Shown here piece after piece: positions 18,350 through 27,032 of a stretch of 64,000 nucleotides of DNA. The stretch is from Bacillota bacterium (GTDB taxonomy: Bacteria; Bacillota_A; Clostridia; Lachnospirales; Lachnospiraceae): NCBI GenBank assembly GCA_023443625.1, contig JAEZTQ010000024.1, forward strand, positions 1 through 64,000, given 5' to 3'. The notes under the pieces were generated by a model, which ran no database searches, had not been told where the DNA came from, and saw nothing but the letters and a program-made list of their open reading frames with translations. Position numbers and translations under genes: made by a program. Every line of letters starts with the position of its first letter. Position 1 is the first letter of the stretch.

Positions 18350-20056
18350 TTATTTATTGAGTACAGCATCCTCAGCTGCCTTTCTCTTTGCTGCCTGATC
18401 CTGCATGAAATCCCAACACTCTTGATAACCATAATCCTTCGCCTTTTTTACCATCTCGGCAACAATCGTATTATATTCATCATCATTCTTAGCATAGATT
18501 GCTTTCCAGCTATAGTCCTTGATACATTTTGTAACCTGTTTCCATACAACGTCTAACTCCTCACTTCTAGGCTCCTGTGCCCAAGGTGTACCTATAGCAA
18601 CAGCAATCGGACGTGAATCCAGGAACTGATCCTCTGTTGTAAAACCACTCCAACTTCTCCAATCGTTTAAGATATCATGATTCATAGCTTTATTATAGCT
18701 GTCCCATTTTAAATAGTTGTAGGTTTCACCATTTGAATCAGGATTGGAGGCGTCATTACTCCAGGTGATACAGTTCATCTGATTCGTTCCATCTCCCCAA
18801 GTTCCTGTATAACCGTCAGTCATCTGAGTTTCTTTATCTTTTCGACACGCAAGACCCAGTTCTGTTAATGCAATCTTCTTATTTTCATCATAATCCCATG
18901 TTACTCCCTGCGGTCCATACTCTGCTGTCATTTTTCCTTCCGGAGTACTTAGCCAGTTAAGAATCTCCATACATAATTCAGGATATTGCGTGGTGGCACC
19001 TATGGTCCATACGTTATTGCTGCCATATACATTCAAACCATTTACCACGGTGATTTGATCCTCTACAGGGCAGGCATACATAGCCTTACCTTCTGCCAGA
19101 TGCTCCTCCGTATTATATGCCGCACCTCCAAGGAAACTAAAGATAGTAAAGAAAGCTCTACCATCTTGATAGTCTTCTGCTTGACCATCAAATTTCTGCG
19201 TCATGGAATCTGGATCTAATAAGTCTCTTTGGTATAAATCATTATAGAACTTTAAGAATCTTAAATACATACTGTTATCATCAAGATTGCCCTGCCAGGT
19301 CTGACTAATTACATTATATAGACCAAGACCCAATTCTTCCCATCCATAAAGAGCTGCTGTGGACTTAACCATCATAACACTATGTTCATCCCAATCATCA
19401 AACATGGATACACCATAGGTCTCTTTACCAGAATCAGATAGTGGATTCTTTTCTTTCATAGCTGCTAGAATTTCAATGAAATCTTCTACTTTTCCCACCT
19501 TAGGATATCCTAACTCCTTGTATAAATCCCAACGAATATCAGGATGATAGATATGTGTCATATGATCATCTGGGGAGGTTGCTACGGTGTAGCCAAATCC
19601 ATATAGTTTTCCTGATTCAGTAAGTCCCGCATTCTTCTCCAAAGCTTTTTGCATATGCTCTTTGATATATGGTCCGTATTCTTCCAATAAATCATCTTCA
19701 TTCCAATCAAAAAGCATGCCATTATTCGCAGCTTCCAGATAATCCTCGTTATCATTACCAAAGATAACGATGTCACCTAAGTCTCCATCCTCCATACGTG
19801 TTGTGAAGGTACTATCATCTGCATCATTAATAATATTGATCTTAACATTAAAGCGATCTAACATAACCTTAGCAAACCAACCAAGTTGTTCACCAGCATA
19901 GTTAGCTCTTTGAGAATATACATCAAGAGTTATTGTTTCTTTTGGTTTCTTAACGGAAGTACCAGTGCTAGTATTCTTGCAACCTGCTAATAAAGCAGAT
20001 GACATAACTAACATCATGACTAAAATTAAAGCTCCCACTTTCTTAGTCTTTCTCAT
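18350..20056 (-). CDS. Extracellular solute-binding lipoprotein, sugar ABC importer (paralogue 2)
   Basis: 568 residues with a lipobox LLAGC after a standard signal peptide, AGGAGG upstream. Same family as the lipoprotein at 12589-14331, and here encoded directly after its two permeases, so it is the canonical binding partner. Aromatic-rich regions such as DPNSNGE...YNYLKWDSY suggest carbohydrate binding. Hairpins on both sides would favour a high transcript level relative to the permeases, as is common for binding proteins. The ligand is presumed to be a fucosylated oligosaccharide from the neighbouring GH29, FucI and sugar kinase. Confidence 0.9.
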   Translation of the reverse strand: MRKTKKVGALILVMMLVMSSALLAGCKNTSTGTSVKKPKETITLDVYSQRANYAGEQLGWFAKVMLDRFNVKINIINDADDSTFTTRMEDGDLGDIVIFGNDNEDYLEAANNGMLFDWNEDDLLEEYGPYIKEHMQKALEKNAGLTESGKLYGFGYTVATSPDDHMTHIYHPDIRWDLYKELGYPKVGKVEDFIEILAAMKEKNPLSDSGKETYGVSMFDDWDEHSVMMVKSTAALYGWEELGLGLYNVISQTWQGNLDDNSMYLRFLKFYNDLYQRDLLDPDSMTQKFDGQAEDYQDGRAFFTIFSFLGGAAYNTEEHLAEGKAMYACPVEDQITVVNGLNVYGSNNVWTIGATTQYPELCMEILNWLSTPEGKMTAEYGPQGVTWDYDENKKIALTELGLACRKDKETQMTDGYTGTWGDGTNQMNCITWSNDASNPDSNGETYNYLKWDSYNKAMNHDILNDWRSWSGFTTEDQFLDSRPIAVAIGTPWAQEPRSEELDVVWKQVTKCIKDYSWKAIYAKNDDEYNTIVAEMVKKAKDYGYQECWDFMQDQAAKRKAAEDAVLNK

Positions 20057-20082
20057 TTTATTATCTCCTCCTTTTTATTTAT

Positions 20083-20141
20083 AGCAAGGACATCCCTAAT
20101 CCCCTTGCTGAGTTTATATTAACTGCTAAACCTGCAGTTAA
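20083..20141 (-). promoter_or_regulatory. Two hairpins in the leader of the solute-binding protein gene
   Basis: TTAACTG/CAGTTAA (20119-20141, 7 bp) and AGCAAGG/CCTTGCT (20083-20109, 7 bp) lie between the LplC-type permease stop and the binding-protein start. They resemble the intercistronic processing or stabilising hairpins of sugar importer operons. Confidence 0.45.
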
Positions 20142-20151
20142 ACACCTGATA

Positions 20152-21099
20152 TTAACCTTTAACAGCTCCTAGCATAATACCTGATTCAAAATATCTTTGC
20201 ATGAAGGGATATACAAACATAATGGGAAGTACAGTAATCATGGATACCGTCCATTTTGTGATTTTAGAATCTAACATCTCCTGCTGTTGAACAGTTGAAA
20301 GTCCTTCCTTCATGGCTTGCTCGAGACCTGTAGTTTGAGATAAATAAATATATAAAGTGTGCTGAAGAGTATGTAACTTTGCATTATTTTGCATTAAAAT
20401 CAGTGAATCCTGTAGGGAGTTCCATTGGTTTACCGCACCAAAGATAGCAATCGTAGCAAGAATAGGCTTGCTTAATGGCCATACGATTTTTCTAAATACC
20501 ATCATATAGGTTGCCCCATCTATATAAGCACTTTCTTCCAATTCAGCTGGAATTGACTCAATGTATGTCTTTACCAGGATAATATTATAGGGTGCAACAA
20601 TCATTGGTATGATATAACCCATAAAATTATCCGTTAGACCCAGCATGGACATATTTAAATACCAAGGTACCAGTCCTGCATTAAAATACATAGTAATAAT
20701 GATAAATCGATACCAAATCTTACGTCCCCACATCTCCTGCTTGGTTACAAGAAATCCTACCAACCCAGAAGCTATAACCATCAATAAGGTTCCAATAAGT
20801 GTTCTAAGAACGGATATCTTAAAGGAGGAACCCAGTTCGGGAACTGCTAATAATCCCAGGTAGTTAGTAATATGAATTCCTTTGGGTATAAAGGTTATTG
20901 CTCCTATTCTAACTAATTCATTATTACTGATTGTATTAATAAATAAATAGTAAAAAGGAAAAATACATGTTAGGGCAAATACGATAAAGAACAAATGATT
21001 AATTATATCAAATATAATGTCTCCAATGTGGATACGGTATTTGGGTGCTGATGAAGCATATTTATCTTTCTTAGGCTTTCTTATCAATGTGTTATCCAT
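20152..21099 (-). CDS. Sugar ABC transporter permease, LplC/YtcP type
   Basis: 315 residues, six membrane segments, binding-protein-dependent permease fold with the EAA-type loop ESAYIDGATYMMVFRKIVWPL near residue 195 and the family ending FESGIMLGAVKG. AAGGAGG precedes the ATG. The start is 11 nt after the stop of the other permease, so the two are one transcription unit and form a heterodimeric channel. The ATPase is not encoded here; such importers usually use a shared MsmX-type ATPase. Confidence 0.92.
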   Translation of the reverse strand: MDNTLIRKPKKDKYASSAPKYRIHIGDIIFDIINHLFFIVFALTCIFPFYYLFINTISNNELVRIGAITFIPKGIHITNYLGLLAVPELGSSFKISVLRTLIGTLLMVIASGLVGFLVTKQEMWGRKIWYRFIIITMYFNAGLVPWYLNMSMLGLTDNFMGYIIPMIVAPYNIILVKTYIESIPAELEESAYIDGATYMMVFRKIVWPLSKPILATIAIFGAVNQWNSLQDSLILMQNNAKLHTLQHTLYIYLSQTTGLEQAMKEGLSTVQQQEMLDSKITKWTVSMITVLPIMFVYPFMQRYFESGIMLGAVKG

Positions 21100-21110
21100 G
21101 AATTCCCTCC

Positions 21111-22565
21111 TTATACAATACTATTACCGCGTATTATCTTGGACACCTTATTGGCTGCAAATAATAATACTACGCTGATAATCGACTTACACATACCTAC
21201 TACAGTAGATAATGGTATCTTGCCATCACTGATACCAATTTGGTATACATATAAGTCAAGAACCTCGATTGTTTCCATGTTTCTGGGATTTTTAAATACA
21301 AGGTATTGATCAAGACCATTGCTTAAGATACCAGCTACCGCCATAACAAATAAAACCACAAAGGTAGGAATAAGGCCCGGAACAGTAACATGCCACATCT
21401 TCTGGAATCGTCCTGCACCATCTACTGTTGCAGCTTCAAAAAGCTGCTGATCAATACCAGAGATTCCGGCTATGTATATAATTGCACTCCAGCCTACACC
21501 CTTCCATAAGCCCCAGGCAAACATTTTCAGCCAAATATATTTACTGGACAATAAGAAATTAACCTGATTTCCACCACCAGCAACAATTAAATTACTAATT
21601 AAACCATCCGAAGAGAAGATAACCGTTGCTACAGCATATATCAGTACCCAGCTAATAAAGTTGGGAATAGTTGTAAAGGTTTGTACAAAGCGACGTATAT
21701 GTAAATTCTTTATTTCACAAAGAAAAATAGCAAATACCATGGGTACCCAGCTAAAAGCCAGACCCAAACCACTCATGGCAAAGGTATTGATCATTACTCT
21801 TCTTATATCATCTCTTGTCGCAATATTCTTAAACAGGTAAGTAAACCATTTAAAGCCTACGAACTTATCCATAGTTAGTTCTGTACCTGCCTTATAATCA
21901 AAGAAAGCGTATCTCCAACCCCATAGATTAAGATAGGAGAAGAGAAAAGTAAGTATTATAAAGGGAAGTATCAAAAGAAATAGTTTGTATTTTTGCTTAA
22001 GTTCTATTACATCTTCAGCCGTAGCCTTGGGCTGAATTATTAATAATACTAGGGATAATGCTATGATAATTACCATCAAACCTAGAGTCACATAAAATCC
22101 CATAGGTATCTCAGGCAGAACCCTCTCGAAATTACTTGTTGTAGAAAGCTGGCTATAGGCTATTATAATTCCTCCAAAACCGAAGCAGCTTACAGCGCCA
22201 CCAATAATTGCCAATAGATTTCCCCTTCTTCTAAGCTTTAGGGATCCTAAAGACATACAGGCACTGACTGCAGAACCCATAAATCCAATAACGGTGATAA
22301 TACTTGCTATATACAGTATTACAAAACTTCCGCTTTGAACCCATCCCCTGGTAATTGCTCGTATGGTATTCTCTGTTAGTTCAGAATATGATATGGCAAC
22401 AGTAAATAATGACATGTTTTCATTGATTAAACCACTTATTTTTGCGGGATTTAAACCCGGAATAAATAAACTTACCATGGTTAAAACAATTACAAAACGA
22501 TATAGTAAAAATATAACGTTGGTCATTGTTTCATTGGTTGTTTTAATAGATTTTTCCGTGTGCAT
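21111..22565 (-). CDS. Sugar ABC transporter permease, LplB type, with long N-terminal membrane extension
   Basis: 484 residues from the ATG at 22565, preceded by AGGAGGA. The C-terminal 290 residues are a normal LplB-type permease (core starting KYKLFLLILPFI, EAA motif EAATVDGAGRFQKMWHVTVPG). The first 190 residues are extra: about four hydrophobic segments (about 15-36, 76-104, 115-138, 155-178) absent from ordinary 300-residue LplB proteins. E. coli MalF also carries an N-terminal extension, but I cannot claim homology. A TATAAT-like hexamer (22614-22609, minus) may give a second promoter after the kinase gene. Confidence 0.88.
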   Translation of the reverse strand: MHTEKSIKTTNETMTNVIFLLYRFVIVLTMVSLFIPGLNPAKISGLINENMSLFTVAISYSELTENTIRAITRGWVQSGSFVILYIASIITVIGFMGSAVSACMSLGSLKLRRRGNLLAIIGGAVSCFGFGGIIIAYSQLSTTSNFERVLPEIPMGFYVTLGLMVIIIALSLVLLIIQPKATAEDVIELKQKYKLFLLILPFIILTFLFSYLNLWGWRYAFFDYKAGTELTMDKFVGFKWFTYLFKNIATRDDIRRVMINTFAMSGLGLAFSWVPMVFAIFLCEIKNLHIRRFVQTFTTIPNFISWVLIYAVATVIFSSDGLISNLIVAGGGNQVNFLLSSKYIWLKMFAWGLWKGVGWSAIIYIAGISGIDQQLFEAATVDGAGRFQKMWHVTVPGLIPTFVVLFVMAVAGILSNGLDQYLVFKNPRNMETIEVLDLYVYQIGISDGKIPLSTVVGMCKSIISVVLLFAANKVSKIIRGNSIV

Positions 22566-22724
22566 AAACTTCCTCCTAGTCCATTTTAGGCAACTCTTTA
22601 CGTTAATAATTATACACACACCAAGAAAACACTACTACCATAATTACTTGACATAAAATACATTACTTTTTTGTTTTGATTTTAGATATTCATCTTATCC
22701 TAATTATGAATTCCCAGCTTAATA

Positions 22725-24533
22725 TTAGCTGGTTTCCGTACTGATTTTAAGGGGGAGTATTAAAGAAACCTTGGTTCCCCGTCCTAAGGTACTATCGATA
22801 AATACTCCATATTCTTCACCATAACACAGCCTGATTCTCTGGTTAATATTATATATACCTATATTACGATTAATATTAAGATGAGGGGTATTTATTCTGT
22901 TTCTTAAAGATATTAATTTATCTTCACTCATACCACAGCCATTATCTGAAATTACTATGTATAGAACGTCCTTCTTCTTTGTAAATACTTCAATAATAAT
23001 CTGTCCATTATCCTCTGCTTCTTCTAAGCCATGAGCAATTGCATTCTCTACAATAGGTTGTATTAAGAGGGGTAAAATCTCAATCTCTTCTGTATTTAGA
23101 TTCTCTTCAATTGTGATTACAAAATTGATTTTCTCAGTAAATCTAAGCTTTTGAATTTGTAGGTAGTTCTCAATATAATCCAGCTCATACTTTAGCATGG
23201 TTGAAGATGTACCTGTATTCTCTAGCACATAGCGCATGGACTTTCCTAAGAGTTTAATTGCTGTTGCTACATCTCTATCTCCTGCTTTAAAAGCCTTCAT
23301 ACGGATTGTTTCAAGAGTATTATATAGAAAATGAGGGTTAATCTGGCTTGCCAAGACTTCCATCTCAATTCTTTGCTGTGCATTTTGCAGTCTCTGGGTA
23401 TTAATTCTAGCTTCGTACATCTTAGCATCTTTTTCTTTTATCTTAATAACCATCCTTTGCAAATCAACAAAGGCCTGAGAAATCTCATCATCCCCTAATA
23501 ATTTGGCAGGTACATCATACTCTTCATTACTTACTCTATGCATAGCTCCCCTTAGAGTATCCACTCTGTTCGAAAAATGAGTTGTAAAGAAGCGTATTAA
23601 AAAGAATGGAATAATGGTCGCTGTCACTATGATTAACAGACATAGAGATAATATCTTATAAATATTATCGTAGGCGGATTTGTCCATATTACAAATATAA
23701 ATTCGATTATCTGTCTGATATAATTGCAGGGTAGTAACGGAGGTGAGATATTTTACTTCATCAATTATTATTTCTCCTTTGTATTTATAATAATTTTCAT
23801 CATAATTGATATGAATATTATTAGATTTCTCGTACCATAAACGGTCCGAACAGAAAAAAACGCCTCCATTATCAACATAGGCCAGTATCTCATAGTCACC
23901 AGAGTCTAATTGACTTTTCAAATAATTTTCTTCCAAACTCACAACCAAAACAGCCTTTGTCTTAGTATCAATAAGATGTATCTTTCTTATTAAACATAGA
24001 TTATAATAGGTATTTCCATATTGATCAGTTCGCTTAATGGATTTCCAAAATACACTGGACTGATTAATTGCCTTGTTATACCAGTCAGTTTCCATTACAC
24101 TATTATCCGCTCTTTTAATGTGCTCATAATTTATAATGGTAGGATTATCTACATAGATGGTAATATCATTTACCTCCGAATAGATATCCATATAGTCGTT
24201 AATGTCCTCATAATTGACTGCTAGATCTTTAAATTCCTCACCACTACTATAATCTGTTGATAACAAGGCCTGTAGGTCATTATCTAATACTATGTCCTCT
24301 GATAACGTATATACCTGACTAGTAATTTCAAGTAGAATTGTCCTTACACGGTTATTATTAGCTTCATTTAAATCTTCATGATATTGGGTAAGCAGCTGGA
24401 AGGTATTGATCACTAAAAAGGATCCAATACATGCCATTGGTATAAGAAAACCCAATGAATAGATAATATTAAGCTGTTTTCGTAACTTTAAACCACTTAA
24501 TAACTCTTGAACTTTCTTAGAAAGATATCTCAT
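22725..24533 (-). CDS. YesM-like sensor histidine kinase
   Basis: 602 residues. Membrane segment at about 20-45, extracellular sensor region to about 280, second membrane segment about 288-312, HAMP-like linker, then the His_kinase domain with the phospho-acceptor motif LASQINPHFLYNTLETI and an HATPase domain (VENAIAHGLEE, VISDNGCGM, GRGTKVSL). GGGAGG precedes the ATG. It pairs with the YesN-type regulator at 15971. It is first on the minus strand of the importer operon, 160 nt from the LplB-type permease. Confidence 0.92.
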   Translation of the reverse strand: MRYLSKKVQELLSGLKLRKQLNIIYSLGFLIPMACIGSFLVINTFQLLTQYHEDLNEANNNRVRTILLEITSQVYTLSEDIVLDNDLQALLSTDYSSGEEFKDLAVNYEDINDYMDIYSEVNDITIYVDNPTIINYEHIKRADNSVMETDWYNKAINQSSVFWKSIKRTDQYGNTYYNLCLIRKIHLIDTKTKAVLVVSLEENYLKSQLDSGDYEILAYVDNGGVFFCSDRLWYEKSNNIHINYDENYYKYKGEIIIDEVKYLTSVTTLQLYQTDNRIYICNMDKSAYDNIYKILSLCLLIIVTATIIPFFLIRFFTTHFSNRVDTLRGAMHRVSNEEYDVPAKLLGDDEISQAFVDLQRMVIKIKEKDAKMYEARINTQRLQNAQQRIEMEVLASQINPHFLYNTLETIRMKAFKAGDRDVATAIKLLGKSMRYVLENTGTSSTMLKYELDYIENYLQIQKLRFTEKINFVITIEENLNTEEIEILPLLIQPIVENAIAHGLEEAEDNGQIIIEVFTKKKDVLYIVISDNGCGMSEDKLISLRNRINTPHLNINRNIGIYNINQRIRLCYGEEYGVFIDSTLGRGTKVSLILPLKISTETS

Positions 24534-24780
24534 CCCTTACCTCCCATCCATGATTAATTTATGACAATTATGTATGTACTAACATTGTCCACGCCCTTAG
24601 GTTACATAGGCTAATTATTCCTTGTTATTAATCAGTTTTATATTTATTATATTATAAATTATACCAAATAACAAATTTCATTTTTCTCTTAAGTTTTCAT
24701 CCCAAGCAGAGGGTTTTATTCCATAGGTTGAATTTTTCTCCAAAGCGGAGCGTTATTATTCAAGAGGATGTAATTTCCTA

Positions 24781-25062
24781 TTGAGGTTAGGGTTTCAAAA
24801 GGTATTCTTCAAACGTGGCTTCGTCAATTTGCACATATACAAGCTTGCCCTGCGGGATGTTTAAAACATAGTTTGGTGAGCAACTGTTATGAAGCCGTTG
24901 GTGCTTAGGTCCTGTATTTTAGGACCTTATGCACCACTACGTGCTTCATCCAAACGAGAGTGTGTTGCGAACAAACGAGTTTTTCATCACGCAATCATAA
25001 AGAGAGATTGCGCAAATTGACGTACAATATTTTCAAGTAAACCTTTTGACACCCTAATCCTA
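24781..25062. repeat. Repeat R2, full copy: long imperfect palindrome
   Basis: The 530-nt gap upstream of the kinase holds a folded element of about 280 nt. Its outer arms (about 24781-24832 and 25013-25062) are imperfect inverted repeats that share AGGTTAGGG/ACCCTAATCC, TCAAAAGGT/ACCTTTTGA and GTCAATTTGC/GCAAATTGAC. Inside, ATGAAGC/GCTTCAT (24889-24949) encloses GGTGC/GCACC and AGGTCCT/AGGACCT, and GCAATC/GATTGC forms a further hairpin near 24991-25011. Its left half recurs at 54765-54900. No protein is encoded. A small non-autonomous mobile element is the likeliest explanation; a structured RNA is the alternative. Confidence 0.7.
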
Positions 25063-25077
25063 TTGAATAAAACAAGA

Positions 25078-25099
25078 GGACGAAGCCCTTGCTCCGTCC
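25078..25099 (-). terminator. Terminator of surface protein gene 1
   Basis: GGACGAAGC and GCTCCGTCC form a 9-bp stem with one mismatch and a 4-nt loop. On the minus strand TCTTGTTTTATT follows. Confidence 0.7.
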
Positions 25100-25124
25100 C
25101 CCTTATATTATGTAGTTCTGATTA

Positions 25125-26060
25125 TTATTTCTTTTTCTTTGATACTACCGCTATAATGATAATAATAACTACAACTGCAGCAGCTACAGCAATACCGATA
25201 ATCATACCATTAGAATTACCGCCTTCTTCCTCAGCTGGACTGGCAGATGCTTCAACAACTGGTGTAGGAGTAGCCTTTGGAGTAGGTGTTACCTTAGAAG
25301 CCTCATAGTCCGCAATTGCCTTAGCTCCTTCTTCTGTATTAAAACCAGTTCCTACAATGGTAAATACCGCTTTTATCTCATCTTTAGGAAGAATAGCCAA
25401 ATTGTTAACCGGAGGGTTATCCTTAACAGCTCCGCCATGTAAGCCCCATTCGTTATAAAGCTCTATACGGAAATTACCCCCCTGATCTTCGATATTACCA
25501 TAATTGTATTTATTCTGTTTTACAGAAACCTCTTTGCCATCTACAAAAAGCTCTACATTAACGGTTAAATCTGTGGGCTGGAAATGCTTGGAAATATCAT
25601 GGGAAGCATTATCATCTGTATAATTATTGATGTTCTTACCAGCATCCAATAAAACCTTACCAAAATCTCTAATATCAATACAAAGAACATTCGCTGTATC
25701 TGCCTGTGCCGTTGCTCCTATATCAGAAGCCTTAATTGACACTTCATATACACCATCACCAATGAACTTAGTTGTATTCTTTGCCCCTCTTTCTTCTGGC
25801 TCATAGATCTGCCAGGATTTATCTGCAGGGTTAGCAGCAGAATACATCAAGAATGCAGTCCATTCTGAAGCAGGGGTATCAGTGGTTGCTTCTGTATCTG
25901 TAGCCTCATCTGTTGCTCCAGTATCTTCTGCTGTTCCTTCTGTCGGAGCAGGTGTTGTATCAGTTGCTGCAGCAAAAGCGCTTACTGGTATCATGCTCAA
26001 AATCAAAGCTATTGCAAACAACACTGAAAGAATTGATTTTGTTGTTTTCTTCATTGTCAT
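25125..26060 (-). CDS. Secreted, membrane-anchored surface protein 1 (unknown family)
   Basis: About 311 residues. Three in-frame ATGs (26066, 26060, 26054) follow GGGAGGA; 26060 has the best spacing. Signal peptide (ending ...SAFAA), acidic Thr/Ala-rich linker, a beta-rich domain (about 65-235), a Pro/Thr linker with TPTPKATPTP, and a C-terminal membrane helix followed by KKKK. There is no LPXTG, so it is held by the helix. The middle domain is paralogous to the protein at 27033-27773: both contain TAFLxY near the domain start, GxYxVSI in the middle and a LYN(E/Q)W motif. A binding or sensing role at the surface is plausible but unproven. It appears monocistronic. Confidence 0.75.
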   Translation of the reverse strand: MTMKKTTKSILSVLFAIALILSMIPVSAFAAATDTTPAPTEGTAEDTGATDEATDTEATTDTPASEWTAFLMYSAANPADKSWQIYEPEERGAKNTTKFIGDGVYEVSIKASDIGATAQADTANVLCIDIRDFGKVLLDAGKNINNYTDDNASHDISKHFQPTDLTVNVELFVDGKEVSVKQNKYNYGNIEDQGGNFRIELYNEWGLHGGAVKDNPPVNNLAILPKDEIKAVFTIVGTGFNTEEGAKAIADYEASKVTPTPKATPTPVVEASASPAEEEGGNSNGMIIGIAVAAAVVVIIIIIAVVSKKKK

Positions 26061-26156
26061 TGTCATTGTCCTCCCTCAAATATATGCCTAAAAAGGCTAT
26101 TTTTTTACTACCTACATAAATAAATCTACTATAAATAAATGGACAAATAAACATTT

Positions 26157-26180
26157 CCTTTTTCACATTTTATACATTAA
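26157..26180 (-). promoter_or_regulatory. Conserved 24-nt upstream block, copy 1
   Basis: This 24-nt block (minus strand reads TTAATGTATAAAATG then TGAAAAAGG) is identical to 27869-27892. It is 97 nt upstream of surface protein 1, and the other copy is 96 nt upstream of surface protein 2. Similarity continues more weakly towards both starts. TATAAA inside it may be a -10 element, but no -35 fits well, so it may be a regulator site or an alternative-sigma promoter. Confidence 0.65.
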
Positions 26181-26204
26181 ATATTTGACATAAGCAGTTA
26201 AATG

Positions 26205-26243
26205 GAGAAGAAGGCTAACCATTCATTAATTCGCCTTCTTCTC
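26205..26243 (-). terminator. Terminator of the two-module unknown gene
   Basis: GAGAAGAAGGC and GCCTTCTTCTC form a perfect 11-bp stem with a 17-nt loop, 37 nt past the stop at 26280. The T-run is weak. Confidence 0.65.
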
Positions 26244-26279
26244 GAATTATTTAGAAATATATACTCATTATTATCATAT

Positions 26280-26849
26280 TCAACAGACCTGAACCAAAAA
26301 TGCAGTGGTTTGAGGCGGGATACTGGCTGTCTGGAAATTGGCATGCTCAACCCTGACCATCTGCCCGGGAGATATGCTTCCTAAGCTGATCCTGTTCCCC
26401 TCTCTATCAAGAATTGCTGTTGCATTGGATATAACAAATCTCATTTGATCCGATATATCATATGGATTACCTGTATACAGAAACCCATTTCTCAAGTCTA
26501 CGCTTGCTACTCTATCGACTGTAACAGCAACATCCTCTTCCTCTGGCTTTAGGGTTATCATGAAAGCTTGCGACTGAGGAGGAATACTTCTCGTCATAGC
26601 TGCAGAGAATAGGGCAGAAACTCTCATGCCTATACTTAAATCCTGCAGTGACAGCCTTTCTGCAAATTGATCTTGAACTATTGTGTCTTCACTTACTACC
26701 AGCCTCACTGTATAGTCATAAATCATACCTGCATTGTCCAAAGTTTCAAAGGTTATGGTTACATAGCCTTCTGTTGTGCTTTCTGCTAAAATATCCGTAA
26801 TTATAGCATTTTCAACACTTATTACATCCATAATCCTATTGGGACTCAT
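26280..26849 (-). CDS. Two-module protein of unknown function
   Basis: 189 residues with the ATG at 26849, chosen because GGAGAGAG lies about 7 nt upstream; longer starts exist at 26867 and 26909. No signal peptide, membrane helix or catalytic motif is seen. It consists of two related modules of about 85 residues, each ending with the same pattern: SIGMRVSALFSAAMTRSIPP then QSQAFMITL in the first, SPGQMVRVEHANFQTASIPP then QTTAFLVQV in the second. The beta-rich composition suggests small barrels or sandwiches. It sits between the two surface protein genes, each with its own terminator, so co-function is only suggested by position. Confidence 0.65.
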   Translation of the reverse strand: MSPNRIMDVISVENAIITDILAESTTEGYVTITFETLDNAGMIYDYTVRLVVSEDTIVQDQFAERLSLQDLSIGMRVSALFSAAMTRSIPPQSQAFMITLKPEEEDVAVTVDRVASVDLRNGFLYTGNPYDISDQMRFVISNATAILDREGNRISLGSISPGQMVRVEHANFQTASIPPQTTAFLVQVC

Positions 26850-26958
26850 CAAATTATCTCTCTCCATATGATACCTGTGCACCCTTTGTGATATTCTATA
26901 GTATATCATATGATTCTAAGCTTGATTGTTCCATAGGTTGGAGAAAACAGATTGCGAA

Positions 26959-26987
26959 AGGGCTAAGAACCTAATGGTCTTAGCCCT
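26959..26987 (-). terminator. Terminator of surface protein gene 2
   Basis: AGGGCTAAGA and TCTTAGCCCT form a perfect 10-bp stem with a 9-nt loop, 46 nt past the stop at 27033; TTTCGC follows on the minus strand. Confidence 0.75.
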
Positions 26988-27032
26988 GATGTATTTCATA
27001 TAAAATTAACTTTCATTTCTGATGGACTCTTA

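Noticed and set aside
25063..25308. Plus-strand frames opposite the surface protein genes
   Set aside because: They are antisense shadows of the coding sequence, made of the complementary Ala/Thr/Val-rich linker.
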